Assembly: GCA_020634435.1 (NCBI GenBank)
Contig: JACKBS010000009.1
Coordinates: forward strand, 434,001-498,000
Length of the DNA stretch: 64,000 nucleotides
From: Ardenticatenaceae bacterium
GTDB taxonomy: Bacteria; Chloroflexota; Anaerolineae; Promineifilales; Promineifilaceae
Direction: 5' to 3'
In this document: positions 52,701 through 61,278 of the stretch, in pieces
How positions within the stretch are numbered: position 1 is the first letter of the stretch
Layout of the letters: each line of letters begins with the position of its first letter
Notes under the pieces: generated by a model
The model's database searches: none
Seen by the model: the letters and a program-made list of their open reading frames with translations, nothing else
What the model was told of the DNA's origin: nothing
Position numbers and translations under genes: made by a program

Positions 52701-55030
52701 CCGGGCGTGGTAATCCTTCCGGTGAAACTTCCGTCGTGGGCAGCACAACCGGATTTGCCAGCAATCCTGGCCAGACGTTAGGCCTCACTTACGCCGATCT
52801 GACCATCGAGCCAGAATTGACTCAGGTTGAGCAGCCGTTGGACATCGTTGGCGCGGCCGAACCGACCAGCGTGACGGCAACCTACCTGGCGGGCAGCGAC
52901 GGCGTGATTGTAAACGCGGCCGAACCGGTGCTGCCGCTGGAATCGTTCAACGTGGGCGTAGCCGATACCGTGCTGCGCGGCGTGGGCTTCCGTGGCGGTG
53001 CCTTCACCGATCTCCCCGGTATTTTGCCGCTGACGGGCGCGGCCACCACTGAAATTCGCGGGGTGCATCCACCGTTTGTTACCGACGTCTTTTACCCGAT
53101 GCAGCCGTACCAGGTGAATTACTTCGGCCAGCTGGTGGATGGCTTGGGCGGCACCGTGCAGCTCAACGTGATGCCAGCGCAGTTCCTTTCGGACAATGCG
53201 GGGGCGCTAACCGGCACGCTGCGCCAGTTTGGCGCGATAGATTTCCGCCTGTACTACAGCAGCTACATCGCCCAGTCTGAAGTGACGGGCAACGTTCCGG
53301 CGCTGGCGGCACCGCCTTCTATCTCACAGGTAAACGCCTTCCCGAATGATGGCGTGGTGACGATTCAGGCGCGTGTCGTGGGCGATCCGACGGCGGGCAT
53401 CCAGGAAGTGTGGGTTACCTACACGGGCAGCGGCCCAATGGCTGGCCTGTGGCAGTCCATCGACCTGGTGCAGAGCGAAAATGACAGCACGCTGTGGCAA
53501 GCCACTTTGCCGCTCAATGGTGTGCCTGCTGACGATGTGCGCTTTATTGTTCAGGCAGCCAATGGCGTGGGGCTGGTAAGTGCGGCGACTAATCTCGGCG
53601 CATATTACAGTGGCGCAGGTACGGCTGAGGGTGATTTGCTGGATACGGCCGTAACCCTCCTCTCGCCACCCACCTCTGGCGCATACAGTTCTGAAATTGG
53701 CGTCAGCGCCGTGCTAACGTCTGGCGGAGAACCTGTAGCCAATCGCTACGTGAGCTTCCACGTGGGGCCGCAAACGCGCACTGTGCTGACCAATGCGGCT
53801 GGTGAAGCTACGGCCAATCTGGCGTTGCTGGGTCAAGCTGGCAGTACCGAACTCACCGTGACGTTTGCTGGCGACGCTGAGTACGAAGCGTCGTTTGACA
53901 CCGTGCCGTTTACCATCACCAAGCAGCCTACCAGCCTGACCTTGGTGCCTGAGGCTGCCACGGTTGAGCTGGGGCAAGACCTGCCGTTTGTGGCGACCTT
54001 GATGGATGGGTTGCAACGGCCGTTTAGCCAGAAAACCGTCTTCTTCATCATCACCGGTGAAAATGGCAGCTATGCTGAGGCAGTGATTACCGACTTTGCC
54101 GGGCGCGCCACCTTGCACAGCGTGCCGCTGCCCGTTGGCGTATATACCGTGGACGTTTATTTCAGTGGCACCATTCCGCTGCCTTCCGGTAATTTGAACT
54201 TGCCCGATGATCGCTATCTGCCATCTAGCGTCAGTGGTTTGTTGACCATTGTTGAACCAGTGGTGGAAACGGGCCAGACGCTGTACCTAAGCACCGCGCA
54301 CAGCGGCACCGTAGACGGGATTGTCTACAGCCCTGAGGATGTGCTGGGCTTTGACCTGGAAAACGGTCAGTGGTCGCTGCTGTTTGACGGCTCCGATGTG
54401 GGTTTGGCGGGACAGGATGTGACGGCCTTTGCCTGGCTGCCCGATGGCAGTTTGCTGGTTGCCGTTGCCGAAGATTTCTACCTGGGCGCTCTGAATCAGC
54501 CAGTTGCCGGGAAGGGTGGCAGCAACGTGGACAATGCCGACATTCTGCGCTTTACGCCGCAATCTTTGGGTGAAAACACCTCGGGTACCTGGTCGCTTTA
54601 CTTTGATGGCTCGGATGTAGACCTGAACTCGCCTCAAGAAGCCATTCGCGCTCTGACGGTGTTGGCCGACGGCCGTATCGTCATCAGCACCAAGGGGCCG
54701 TTCAAAGCGGGTAGCCTGAACGCTAAGAGCCGTGATCTGGTTGTGTTTACCCCCACCAGCATGGGTGAAAATACATCTGGCAGTTGGGCGCTGTACTTTG
54801 ATGGTTCCGATGTACCTCTCCTCAGCGCCAGCCAGGATAGCCTGGAAGCGGTCCATCAGGATGAAGAAACGGGCGATCTTTATCTGGTATCCAGTGGTAA
54901 TGGCAGTCAGGTTCTAACGTGCAGCCCTGCTTCGCTTGGTTCGAACACCGACTGCACGCCTACCGTGTTCTGGAATGCTGCGGATTATGGTCTGTATGAT
55001 GCACAGATTGATGCAATTGCCATTCGGTAA
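49751..55030 (+). CDS. Giant secreted protein: CSLREA, beta-helix, PDAFS array, C25 gingipain-like peptidase, Ig-like domains
   Basis: About 1759 residues. Signal peptide (SAVILATLFVLFFSTTVLA); CSLREA domain (YTVNTTADVSDGLCTNYHCS); parallel beta-helix with NxVxGTTISGNGGSGILV repeats; a helper domain; 19 exact PDAFS pentapeptides (residues about 410-504). Then a C25/caspase-like peptidase (AYIVIIGNDDVIPFFRHPDQ; His in SFLAGHFSANS, Cys in FSAGCHAGYN, both present). Ig-like modules and three DGSDV-type repeats (LYFDGSDVDLNS) close the chain. Likely an active secreted cysteine peptidase with a long spacer. ATG 49751 chosen for the signal peptide and ribosome site. Confidence 0.9.
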   Translation: MKIVKRSNLWRASAVILATLFVLFFSTTVLASKECKAVYTVNTTADVSDGLCTNYHCSLREAIQAVNALHGGTAIIQFKVGTQNPVVITPTSPLPELTHAVELRTNATNSIDVILDGSEAGVADGLVIVGDGVTVRNLTIQNFSGSGVVINGSGNTVEGTTISGNGGSGILVLEGSGNLLRQNQIFGNDGLGIDLGGDGQTSNDLGDTDEGANGRQNAPTLIRAVPTGSTLEIEGLLNSQANHSYTIDFFASDSCRESGFGDGQTWLGGTELTTDENGNASFTTAVSTTLANASLTALATGADGTSEFSRCIRLGLGNDSWPRALNLELTPDSVSPEVQTAEISQPLDLAGQSRWYKFSVQPNSQLVIALTDLPANYDLTVYKDIAAEWASLQTLDSTADLVSLTAEFAPDAFSPDAFSPDAFSPDAFSPDAFSPDAFSPDAFSPDAFSPDAFSPDAFSPDAFSPDAFSPDAFSPDAFSPDAFSPDAFSPDAFSPDAFSPDAFSSAQMRSLIAVSAFNGKAGEGVRLNSWENSGDFYIRVRGRNGVFDPNNSFTLNVMQTAGNCGNVTTALPASTHTAVANNSNTIILVDYGRLSGDLTTMQARLATFAARAEVNGVIVDVSSDARVAAANAQADLNPACPFAKNLVAYAIKDIVESYRALNPLAYIVIIGNDDVIPFFRHPDQALLANERNYVPPVLDATASQASLRLGYVLSQDRYGASVELSSKIDTLPIPDLAVGRLVETPEQIVTMLDAYLSTANGVVNAPNSALVSGYDFLEDAANAVASELTSGLGSPATTLITPRDVAPTDSASWTAVQLGDLLLNNRYDVSFLAGHFSANSTLAADYTTRLLASDLAASSVDMTNALVFSAGCHAGYNIVDAHGVPGVTGEPDWAQAFASKGATLIAGTGYQYGDTDFIEYSERLYLAFSEELRAGTGPVAIGQALTAAKQTYLAETQELRPLHEKSLLVATLFGLPMLKIDMPAGRGNPSGETSVVGSTTGFASNPGQTLGLTYADLTIEPELTQVEQPLDIVGAAEPTSVTATYLAGSDGVIVNAAEPVLPLESFNVGVADTVLRGVGFRGGAFTDLPGILPLTGAATTEIRGVHPPFVTDVFYPMQPYQVNYFGQLVDGLGGTVQLNVMPAQFLSDNAGALTGTLRQFGAIDFRLYYSSYIAQSEVTGNVPALAAPPSISQVNAFPNDGVVTIQARVVGDPTAGIQEVWVTYTGSGPMAGLWQSIDLVQSENDSTLWQATLPLNGVPADDVRFIVQAANGVGLVSAATNLGAYYSGAGTAEGDLLDTAVTLLSPPTSGAYSSEIGVSAVLTSGGEPVANRYVSFHVGPQTRTVLTNAAGEATANLALLGQAGSTELTVTFAGDAEYEASFDTVPFTITKQPTSLTLVPEAATVELGQDLPFVATLMDGLQRPFSQKTVFFIITGENGSYAEAVITDFAGRATLHSVPLPVGVYTVDVYFSGTIPLPSGNLNLPDDRYLPSSVSGLLTIVEPVVETGQTLYLSTAHSGTVDGIVYSPEDVLGFDLENGQWSLLFDGSDVGLAGQDVTAFAWLPDGSLLVAVAEDFYLGALNQPVAGKGGSNVDNADILRFTPQSLGENTSGTWSLYFDGSDVDLNSPQEAIRALTVLADGRIVISTKGPFKAGSLNAKSRDLVVFTPTSMGENTSGSWALYFDGSDVPLLSASQDSLEAVHQDEETGDLYLVSSGNGSQVLTCSPASLGSNTDCTPTVFWNAADYGLYDAQIDAIAIR
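50978..51262 (+). repeat. Minisatellite: 19 copies of a 15-bp unit encoding PDAFS
   Basis: 285 bp made of 15-bp units such as CCGGATGCGTTTAGC and CCCGATGCGTTCAGT, all in frame, every one coding Pro-Asp-Ala-Phe-Ser. Units differ only at synonymous positions (GAT/GAC, GCG/GCA/GCT, TTT/TTC, AGC/AGT/TCA/TCG), so the protein sequence is under selection. Confidence 0.95.
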
Positions 55031-55065
55031 TTGTTGCTAGAAAAAACCCCACCACCAGTCGCGTG

Positions 55066-55104
55066 AAAAACTGGGGCGAAATTCCTCCGCCCCAGTTTTT
55101 CGTT
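55066..55104 (+). terminator. Intrinsic terminator after the giant protein gene
   Basis: AAAAACTGGGGCG (55066-55078) pairs with CGCCCCAG-TTTTT (55088-55100), followed by CGTTTATT. Perfect 8-bp GC core. Confidence 0.9.
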
Positions 55105-55136
55105 TATTTCTCGCCTGCACAAAGCGCCAACATCCG

Positions 55137-55142
55137 TATAAT
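55137..55142 (+). promoter_or_regulatory. Likely -10 box for the cyclase-ATPase gene
   Basis: TATAAT at 55137-55142, between the terminator (55066-55104) and the ATG at 55199; no clear -35. Expected transcript start near 55149, with GGAGG just before the start codon. Confidence 0.4.
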
Positions 55143-55198
55143 AGTATCTTTGTGACACAACCCTGAACGGCTTCAAAAGTTGGAGGCCAACTACTCGT

Positions 55199-58100
55199 AT
55201 GATGGAACGGCCGATTTCCTACATTCCTATGGATAGGCGACAGGCCCTGTACCGGGGTGAGAAATTGCCCGATCCGGCCCACGGCGCGGCGCTGTTTGCG
55301 GATGTTTCCGGTTTTACCCCGCTCACTGAGCATTTAGTGCGCGATTTAGGTCCGCAGCGCGGGGCGGAAGAAGTGACCCGCCATCTCAACCGCGTGTTCG
55401 ATGGCCTGGTGGATGAACTGCATCGGTACGGGGGTAGCGTGATTAGCTTTAGCGGCGATGCCGTGACCTGCTGGTTTGAAGGCGATAACGGTTTTCGCGC
55501 TACCACCTGCGCCCTGGCTATGCAGGCCGTCATGCAGCAGGCCCAAACCATCGAAACCCCCTCTGGCGAAATTACCCTGGCGATGAAAACGGCCGTTGTC
55601 ACCGGTACGGCGCGTCGTTTTCTCATTGGCAATCCGCAGGTGCAGCTCATTGATGTGCTGGCGGGTAAGCTGCTGGATCGGCTGGTGGAAGCAGAGCATG
55701 AGGCGGAGAAGGGCGAAGTTATCCTCGACGAGACGACGATAGATAATTTGGGACAGCGTGTGAGCATTAAGGCGTGGCGATACAGCTCGCTGACCGGGGC
55801 GCAGCTGGGCGTGGTGGGCAGCCTGGAAAATTTGAGCATTCCTGCCTACTGGCCGCCCATTCCGCCTGATGCCCTGGATGAGTCGATTACCCGGCGCTGG
55901 CTGCTGCCGCCCGTTTACCGCCGTTTGGTGGAAGGCGGCGACGAATTTCTGGCCGAACTGCGCCCGGCGGTGGCCCTCTTTCTGCGCTTCTCTGGCATTG
56001 ATTACGATGCCGACGAAGACGCAGAAACCAAGCTAGACACCTTTGTACAAAACGTGCAGGAAATTCTCTCGCGCTACGAAAGCAATCTGCTTCAGCTGAC
56101 GATTGGCGACAAGGGCAGCGCCATGTACGCGGCGTTTGGCGCACCTTACGCCCATGAAGACGATGCGGTGCGGGCGGTTTCTGTGGCGTTGGAGTTGCAG
56201 GAACTGGTGGGGCGGCTGTCTTACATCACCTCAGTGCAAATTGGCATTTGCCAGGGACGTGCCCGCACCGGCGCTTACGGTGGCACCATGCGCCGGACGT
56301 ACGGCGTGTTGGGGGATGCGGTGAATACGGCCGCTCGCCTTATGCAAACGGCCGCTCCCGGCCAGATTTTGGTCACCGATGCCACTATCCGGCAAACCGG
56401 CGATCGCTTCTCCTGGGAAGAACTGCCACCAGTCCGGGTAAAGGGCAAGGCGGAACCGCTAACTGTTTTTGCCGTCACAAGAAGACAGACGCAAACGGCC
56501 GTTCGCCTGCAAGAGCCGCAATATGCCCTGCCAATGGTTGGTCGCGCTGCCGAGCAGCAGCAAATCCGCGAAAAAATGGCGGCAGTGAAGGACGGCAAAG
56601 GCCAGATTATCGTCATTAGCGGCGAGGCGGGCATTGGCAAGTCGCGGCTGGTGGCCAACATTATTCGTCAGGCCAGCGAAGACGGCTTTATAGGCTTTGG
56701 CGGCGAATGCCAGTCGTACGGCACCAGCACCAGCTACCTGGTTTGGCAGCGTATCTGGCAAGATTTTTTTGGCCTGACGGCCGAAATGACGCACGATCAG
56801 CAAATTGAACATGTGAGCAGTCAGCTCACTGCCATTAACCCGGCTTTGCAAGCTCGTCTACCGCTGCTGGGGGCTGTGCTGCGCCTCAGCATTCCCGATA
56901 ACGATTTAACCCAGTCGTTTGACGCCCAGTTGCGCAAAGTGTCGCTGGAGTCGCTGCTGGTGGAATGTTTGCGGGCGCGGGCCGAGACAAAGCCGATTTT
57001 TATTGTTTTGGAAGATTGCCACTGGCTCGATCCGTTGTCGTTGGACCTGCTGGAAGCAATTTCCAGGGCCATTGCTGACCGGCCCATTTTGATTGTGCTG
57101 GCCATTCGCGAGCCGGAACTAAATCGTACGCAAACGGCCGCTTTCCGTCATTTGCCCAACTTTTTAGAAATACGGCTCAACGAGTTCACCCAGGAAGAGG
57201 CCGAGCATTTGATGGCCTTAAAAATGGAGCAGCTCACCCGCGCCAAAATCCGCATTCCGCGCGTTTTGCGCGACAAAATTATGGAGCGGGCGGCAGGCAA
57301 TCCGTTCTACATTGAGGAGCTGCTCAACTATTTGCAGAGCCAAACGGCCGTTGCCCTGCACACGCTGCAAGATTTGGACCTGCCAACCAGTTTGCACAGC
57401 CTGATTTTGAGCCGCATTGACCAGCTTACCGAGACCCAGCGCAATACGATCAAGGTGGCCAGCGTCATTGGCCGTTTGTTCCGCGCGGCCATGCTGTGGG
57501 GCGCGTATCCGCCGCTGGGCGGGCCGCAGCAGGTGAAGTCTGACCTGGAAGTGCTGGAGCAGCTTGACCTGACGCCGCTGGATACCCCCGAACCGGAGCT
57601 GGCCTACCTGTTCAAAAATGTGGTGACGCAAGAAGTGGCTTACGAAAGTTTGCCGTTTGCTACGCGGGCCATGCTGCACGATTTAATCGGGCAGTACATC
57701 GAGAAGCATTACGCGCATGTGTTGTCGCAGTACGTGGGGTTGCTGGCTTACCATTACGGCCGTTCCGACAACGAGCCTAAAAAGCGCGAATACCTGCTCA
57801 AAGCGGGGGAAGCGGCCCAGGCAGAATATGCTAACGAAGCGGCCATTGAATATTTCCGCCGCGCCTTACCGCTGCTGCCTGAACCGAATCGGGCTGGGGT
57901 CATGCGCAAATTGGGCAATGTGCTGGAGCTGGTGGGCCAGTGGGATGAGGCTAGCACATTGTACCTTCAGGGTTTGCAGCTGGCGCAGAAATACGCCACC
58001 CGGCAAGAGGAAGCGTGGTGCCAGGCAGCCCAGGCCGAACTGCTGCGCAAACGCGGCCGATTTGAAGAGGCCACCAACCATTTGGAAGCAGCCCGGCTGA

Positions 58101-58882
58101 CGTTTGAAAAGCTGGAAGATGAAGCCGGTGTGGCCCAGGCATTCCACTCTGCTGGAACGCTGGCGGCGCAGCAGGGCCAGTACGAAAAGGCACGCACGCT
58201 GTACGAGCAAAGCATGGCGCTGCGCCGTGAGCTGAACCAACCCGCCTTCATTGCGGCGCTGTTGAGCAATCTGGCCATCATTGCTCGCTTCCAGGGGGAT
58301 TTAGCCGAGTCTCGCCGCTTGAACGAAGAAGCGCTGGAAATTCGGCGGCAGGTGGGTGACCGGCGCACCATCGCCAATTCATTAAATAATTTAGGCAATC
58401 TGGTGCGTAATCTGGGCGATCTGGCCCAGGCGCGCCGCCATTTGGAAGAAGCGCTTCAGCTCCAGCGGGAGGTAGGCGACCGCTGGGCGATTGCCAATTC
58501 CCTCAACAATCTGGGCAACGTGGTGCGCGATCAGGCCGATTTTGATACGGCGCGTCAGTTTTATGTGGAAAGTTTGACCATTAACCATGAATTTGGCGAC
58601 AAGCGGGCCATTGCCTATGTTTTGGAAGACATGGCCGGGCTGGAAGCTGCTCAGGACCAATCGCGCCGGGCTTTGCTGCTGGTTGGGGCGGCTCAGGCAC
58701 TGCGCGAGGAAATTGGTACGCCGCTGTCAACCGTGGAGCAGGGGCAGCTAGACGGCCGTTTAACGGCCGTTCTGCAAGTTGAAAATGCCACCGATTATAT
58801 TGCCCAGGGGCGCTTGCTTGCGCTGCCGGAAGCCATTGGATTTGCCCTCAATAACACATTGCCCATAGAAGAAGCTGTATGA
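55199..58882 (+). CDS. Tandem nucleotidyl-cyclase, STAND ATPase and TPR signalling protein
   Basis: 1227 residues. Two class III cyclase homology domains: the first (28-200) has the metal Asp motifs FADVSGFTPLTE and SFSGDAVTCWF but no NTAAR motif; the second (255-420) has a changed metal region (FLRFSGIDYD) but the intact VLGDAVNTAARLM. An AAA/STAND ATPase follows (Walker A SGEAGIGKSRLV, about 475; Walker B IFIVLEDCHWLDP, about 600). TPRs occupy about 860-1190 (SLNNLGNLVRNLGDLAQARR and the next unit). ATG 55199 has TTGGAGG upstream. Its stop overlaps the truncated-haemoglobin start by 4 nt, suggesting coupling of gas/redox sensing with signalling. Substrate (ATP or GTP) not predictable. Confidence 0.9.
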   Translation: MMERPISYIPMDRRQALYRGEKLPDPAHGAALFADVSGFTPLTEHLVRDLGPQRGAEEVTRHLNRVFDGLVDELHRYGGSVISFSGDAVTCWFEGDNGFRATTCALAMQAVMQQAQTIETPSGEITLAMKTAVVTGTARRFLIGNPQVQLIDVLAGKLLDRLVEAEHEAEKGEVILDETTIDNLGQRVSIKAWRYSSLTGAQLGVVGSLENLSIPAYWPPIPPDALDESITRRWLLPPVYRRLVEGGDEFLAELRPAVALFLRFSGIDYDADEDAETKLDTFVQNVQEILSRYESNLLQLTIGDKGSAMYAAFGAPYAHEDDAVRAVSVALELQELVGRLSYITSVQIGICQGRARTGAYGGTMRRTYGVLGDAVNTAARLMQTAAPGQILVTDATIRQTGDRFSWEELPPVRVKGKAEPLTVFAVTRRQTQTAVRLQEPQYALPMVGRAAEQQQIREKMAAVKDGKGQIIVISGEAGIGKSRLVANIIRQASEDGFIGFGGECQSYGTSTSYLVWQRIWQDFFGLTAEMTHDQQIEHVSSQLTAINPALQARLPLLGAVLRLSIPDNDLTQSFDAQLRKVSLESLLVECLRARAETKPIFIVLEDCHWLDPLSLDLLEAISRAIADRPILIVLAIREPELNRTQTAAFRHLPNFLEIRLNEFTQEEAEHLMALKMEQLTRAKIRIPRVLRDKIMERAAGNPFYIEELLNYLQSQTAVALHTLQDLDLPTSLHSLILSRIDQLTETQRNTIKVASVIGRLFRAAMLWGAYPPLGGPQQVKSDLEVLEQLDLTPLDTPEPELAYLFKNVVTQEVAYESLPFATRAMLHDLIGQYIEKHYAHVLSQYVGLLAYHYGRSDNEPKKREYLLKAGEAAQAEYANEAAIEYFRRALPLLPEPNRAGVMRKLGNVLELVGQWDEASTLYLQGLQLAQKYATRQEEAWCQAAQAELLRKRGRFEEATNHLEAARLTFEKLEDEAGVAQAFHSAGTLAAQQGQYEKARTLYEQSMALRRELNQPAFIAALLSNLAIIARFQGDLAESRRLNEEALEIRRQVGDRRTIANSLNNLGNLVRNLGDLAQARRHLEEALQLQREVGDRWAIANSLNNLGNVVRDQADFDTARQFYVESLTINHEFGDKRAIAYVLEDMAGLEAAQDQSRRALLLVGAAQALREEIGTPLSTVEQGQLDGRLTAVLQVENATDYIAQGRLLALPEAIGFALNNTLPIEEAV

Positions 58883-59313
58883 GTGAAGAACGATCGTTTT
58901 ATGTGCCACCGGGTGGCCCGCCTCGTGTAAGTGCGCCCAGCCCGGAAATTTATGCCATCATGGGGCAGGAAAATATTTTTGCCATGCTGGCCGATTTTTA
59001 CCAACAGCTGGCCGAATCTGAAATTCGCGGCATGTTCCCGCGCGACACGGCCCGCGCTTCGCGAAAATCGGCTGCATTTTTTGTGGGGCTGTTGGGCGGT
59101 CCGCCGCTGTACCATCAGCAGTACGGCAACCCGATGATGCGGGCGCGCCACATGCCATTCTCCATCGACGAGGCGGCGCGGCAAGTGTGGTTGGACTGCT
59201 TTAACGCAGTTCTGGATAATGCGCCGGAAAAATACGATTTTCCCGTCGAGCATTTACCCGCCTTCCGTGACTTTCTGGTTGGCTTTTCCGGCTGGATGGT
59301 CAACACGGCTTGA
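58879..59313 (+). CDS. Truncated haemoglobin, group 2-like
   Basis: 144 residues. The 2/2 globin fold is readable: MLADFYQQLAESEIRGMFP (helix B/CD region, distal Tyr), FFVGLLGGPPLYHQQYGNPM, proximal His in MRARHMPFSID, and Trp in RQVWLDCFNAVLDNAPEKYD (G8 position). About 15 extra N-terminal residues rich in Pro. Binds O2 or NO in characterised relatives. Translated from within the end of the cyclase gene (ATGA overlap), so made together with it. Confidence 0.9.
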   Translation: MSEERSFYVPPGGPPRVSAPSPEIYAIMGQENIFAMLADFYQQLAESEIRGMFPRDTARASRKSAAFFVGLLGGPPLYHQQYGNPMMRARHMPFSIDEAARQVWLDCFNAVLDNAPEKYDFPVEHLPAFRDFLVGFSGWMVNTA

Positions 59314-59641
59314 CCGCTCGTTCCACGCTCTTGGTATTTAAAAGATAAATCAGGTAATGGTAGGGGCGCACCCCCGTGTGCGCCCAAACTTGGGCAGACA
59401 CGGGGGTCTGCCCCTACCTAATATCGTTGCCTGTTTTAGTTCTTAAAATGCAACCGCGTGGGAATGCCGGGTGCAGCGTTCTGCGCCGCGAGGGGACGCT
59501 GGAGTGTCCCAGACTGCATTCCACGCCAAGCGTGGAACGAGTAGAGTAAACTCAAAATCAACAGATTTCGCAGATTTTCTCTGTGCGCCTCTGTGCCTCC
59601 TCTGCGTAACTCTGTGTTCCGCTTTTTAAGGAGCGCAAACG
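59314..59641. repeat. Gap with several dispersed repeats; no gene seen
   Basis: A long hairpin at 59359-59418 (arms GGTAGGGGC...GCCCCTACC, with CACCCCCGTGT pairing ACACGGGGGT). A segment at 59455-59545 holds GTGCAGCGTTCTGC and CCACGCCAAGCGTGGAACG hairpins. A CACAGATT-family piece covers 59555-59620 (CTCTGTGCGCCTCTGTGCCT). The last part gives AAGGAG (59628-59633) for the P450. Confidence 0.7.
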
Positions 59642-60844
59642 ATTACTAACAAATACGATCTCTTCTCCCCTAGTTTCAAAGCCAATCCATTCCCAACGTT
59701 TGCCCAGATGCGCCAAGAGGACCCAATTTATGCGCATCGTTCCCCTGGTGGCGGGACGATTTGGTACATCACCCGGTTTGCGGAGGTTACGGCCGTTCTC
59801 AAAGACAACGATCATTTTGTGAAGGACATCCGCCATACCTTGCCGCCAGATTTCAAGACGCCGCGCAAATCTGCCATGCACCGCCTCATCAACGAAAATA
59901 TGCTCTTTGCCGATCCGCCGGATCACACGCGGCTGCGGGCGCTGGTGAACCAGGCATTCACCCCCCGCCGCGTGGAGCAGCTCGCCCCGCGCATCCAGCA
60001 CATCACCGATGAGCTTCTCGACGAGATTGCCGTCGCCGGACAGGCTGACCTCATCGCCGACTTTGCCCTGCCGATGCCGGTGCGCATCATTGCCGAACTG
60101 CTGGGCATTCCGCCCGCCGACCAGGCACAGGTGGCGGATTGGTCCCAGGCGATCATCTCCCCGGGTAGTCGCGATTTGAACTACAGCGCCCGCAAGCGCA
60201 AGGTGCGCGCCTTTGTGGCCTATTTGCAAGAGATGTTTGCCCAGCGCCAAAAATCTCCGCAGGATGATTTGATTTCGGCGTTGGTGCAAGCAGAAGAGGC
60301 GGGTGAGCGGCTAAACGAGGCGGAGCTTTCCAGCATGGTGGCGCTGTTGCTGGTAACGGGGCACGAGACGACGGTGAATTTGCTGGGGAACGGGGCGCTG
60401 GCACTGCTGAATCATCCTGAGCAGTTGGGGATTTTGCGGGAGAATGGCGGTTGGGAAACGGCCGTTGAAGAACTCCTTCGCTTCGATGGCCCAGTCGAAA
60501 CCTCCACCACACGCTGGGTGCGGGAGGATTTTGTATTTGAAGGGCACCCCATGCAGCGCGGCGACGTGGTGCGCGTGGTGCTGGCCTCGGCTAACCGAGA
60601 CGCCTGCCACTTTGCCCAGCCAGACACCCTAGACGTGACTCGCCGCGACAACCGGCACCTGGCGTTTGGCATGGGCATTCACTACTGTCTTGGTGCGCCG
60701 CTGGCTCGCCTGGAGGGGCAAATTGGGCTGCAAACTCTGTTTGAGCGGTTCCCCAACTTGCGCCTTTCCGCCCCTGTCGAGGAACTGGCATGGCGATCTG
60801 GTATTCTCTTTCGAAGTTTGAAATCAATTTCAATAATAGTTTAA
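59642..60844 (+). CDS. Cytochrome P450, probable ATT start
   Basis: 400 residues from ATT 59642; 378 if ATG 59708 is used. A soluble bacterial P450: I-helix VTGHETTVNLL, ExxR motif EELLRF, haem loop FGMGIHYCLGAPLARLEGQ with the thiolate Cys. The 22 residues before the first ATG (NKYDLFSPSFKANPFPTFAQ) match the usual P450 N-terminus and contain no ATG/GTG/TTG. AAGGAG at 59628-59633 is 8 nt before ATT 59642, and TAA is just upstream (59627). Substrate unknown; ferredoxin and reductase genes are not adjacent. The 3' end borders an IS remnant. Confidence 0.9.
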   Translation: MTNKYDLFSPSFKANPFPTFAQMRQEDPIYAHRSPGGGTIWYITRFAEVTAVLKDNDHFVKDIRHTLPPDFKTPRKSAMHRLINENMLFADPPDHTRLRALVNQAFTPRRVEQLAPRIQHITDELLDEIAVAGQADLIADFALPMPVRIIAELLGIPPADQAQVADWSQAIISPGSRDLNYSARKRKVRAFVAYLQEMFAQRQKSPQDDLISALVQAEEAGERLNEAELSSMVALLLVTGHETTVNLLGNGALALLNHPEQLGILRENGGWETAVEELLRFDGPVETSTTRWVREDFVFEGHPMQRGDVVRVVLASANRDACHFAQPDTLDVTRRDNRHLAFGMGIHYCLGAPLARLEGQIGLQTLFERFPNLRLSAPVEELAWRSGILFRSLKSISIIV

Positions 60845-60928
60845 AAAAGTAACGGTTCTACCAGTGCATTGAGAATGACGAGTAGTATCTATCTACCTAG
60901 AAGGTGCGAAACTAATAGGAGATAGACA

Positions 60929-61252
60929 ATGACTACTCGTCAATTTAAGAAGTTAGCCCACTCATTGTATGAGTGCAAGTATCACATCGTATTCTGTCCA
61001 AAGTATCGGTACAAAATCCTGCAAGAGGAGGTAGCTACGTATCTCAAAGAGCAAATCTACCGACTGTGCAGCCAAAAGGACGGCGTAGAAGTATTGGAAG
61101 TAAACATTCAAGAAGACCATATCCATCTGGTAGTATCGCTGCCACCCAAATATGCGGTCTCAGAATTTGTGGGATCCCTGAAGGGAAAACTCGCTCTACG
61201 AACGTTTGACTCCGGTAGGTCCAGCACTTGCTTCATTGTTTTTCACAGTTAG
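60929..61252 (+). pseudogene. IS200/IS605 TnpA-like transposase, 3'-truncated
   Basis: 107 residues. Residues 1-90 match IS200-type HUH transposases (LYECKYHIVFCPKYRYKIL, QEDHIHLVVSLPPKYAVSEF, VGSLKGKLALR; HIH is the metal-binding HUH pair). Full-length proteins run to about 140-150 residues and need a catalytic Tyr in the lost part. After residue 90 the sequence is unrelated, so the gene is a remnant and inactive. Marks a break between host-like and foreign-like DNA. Confidence 0.85.
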
Positions 61253-61278
61253 ACATAAGATAATTGCTTGCTTAGATT

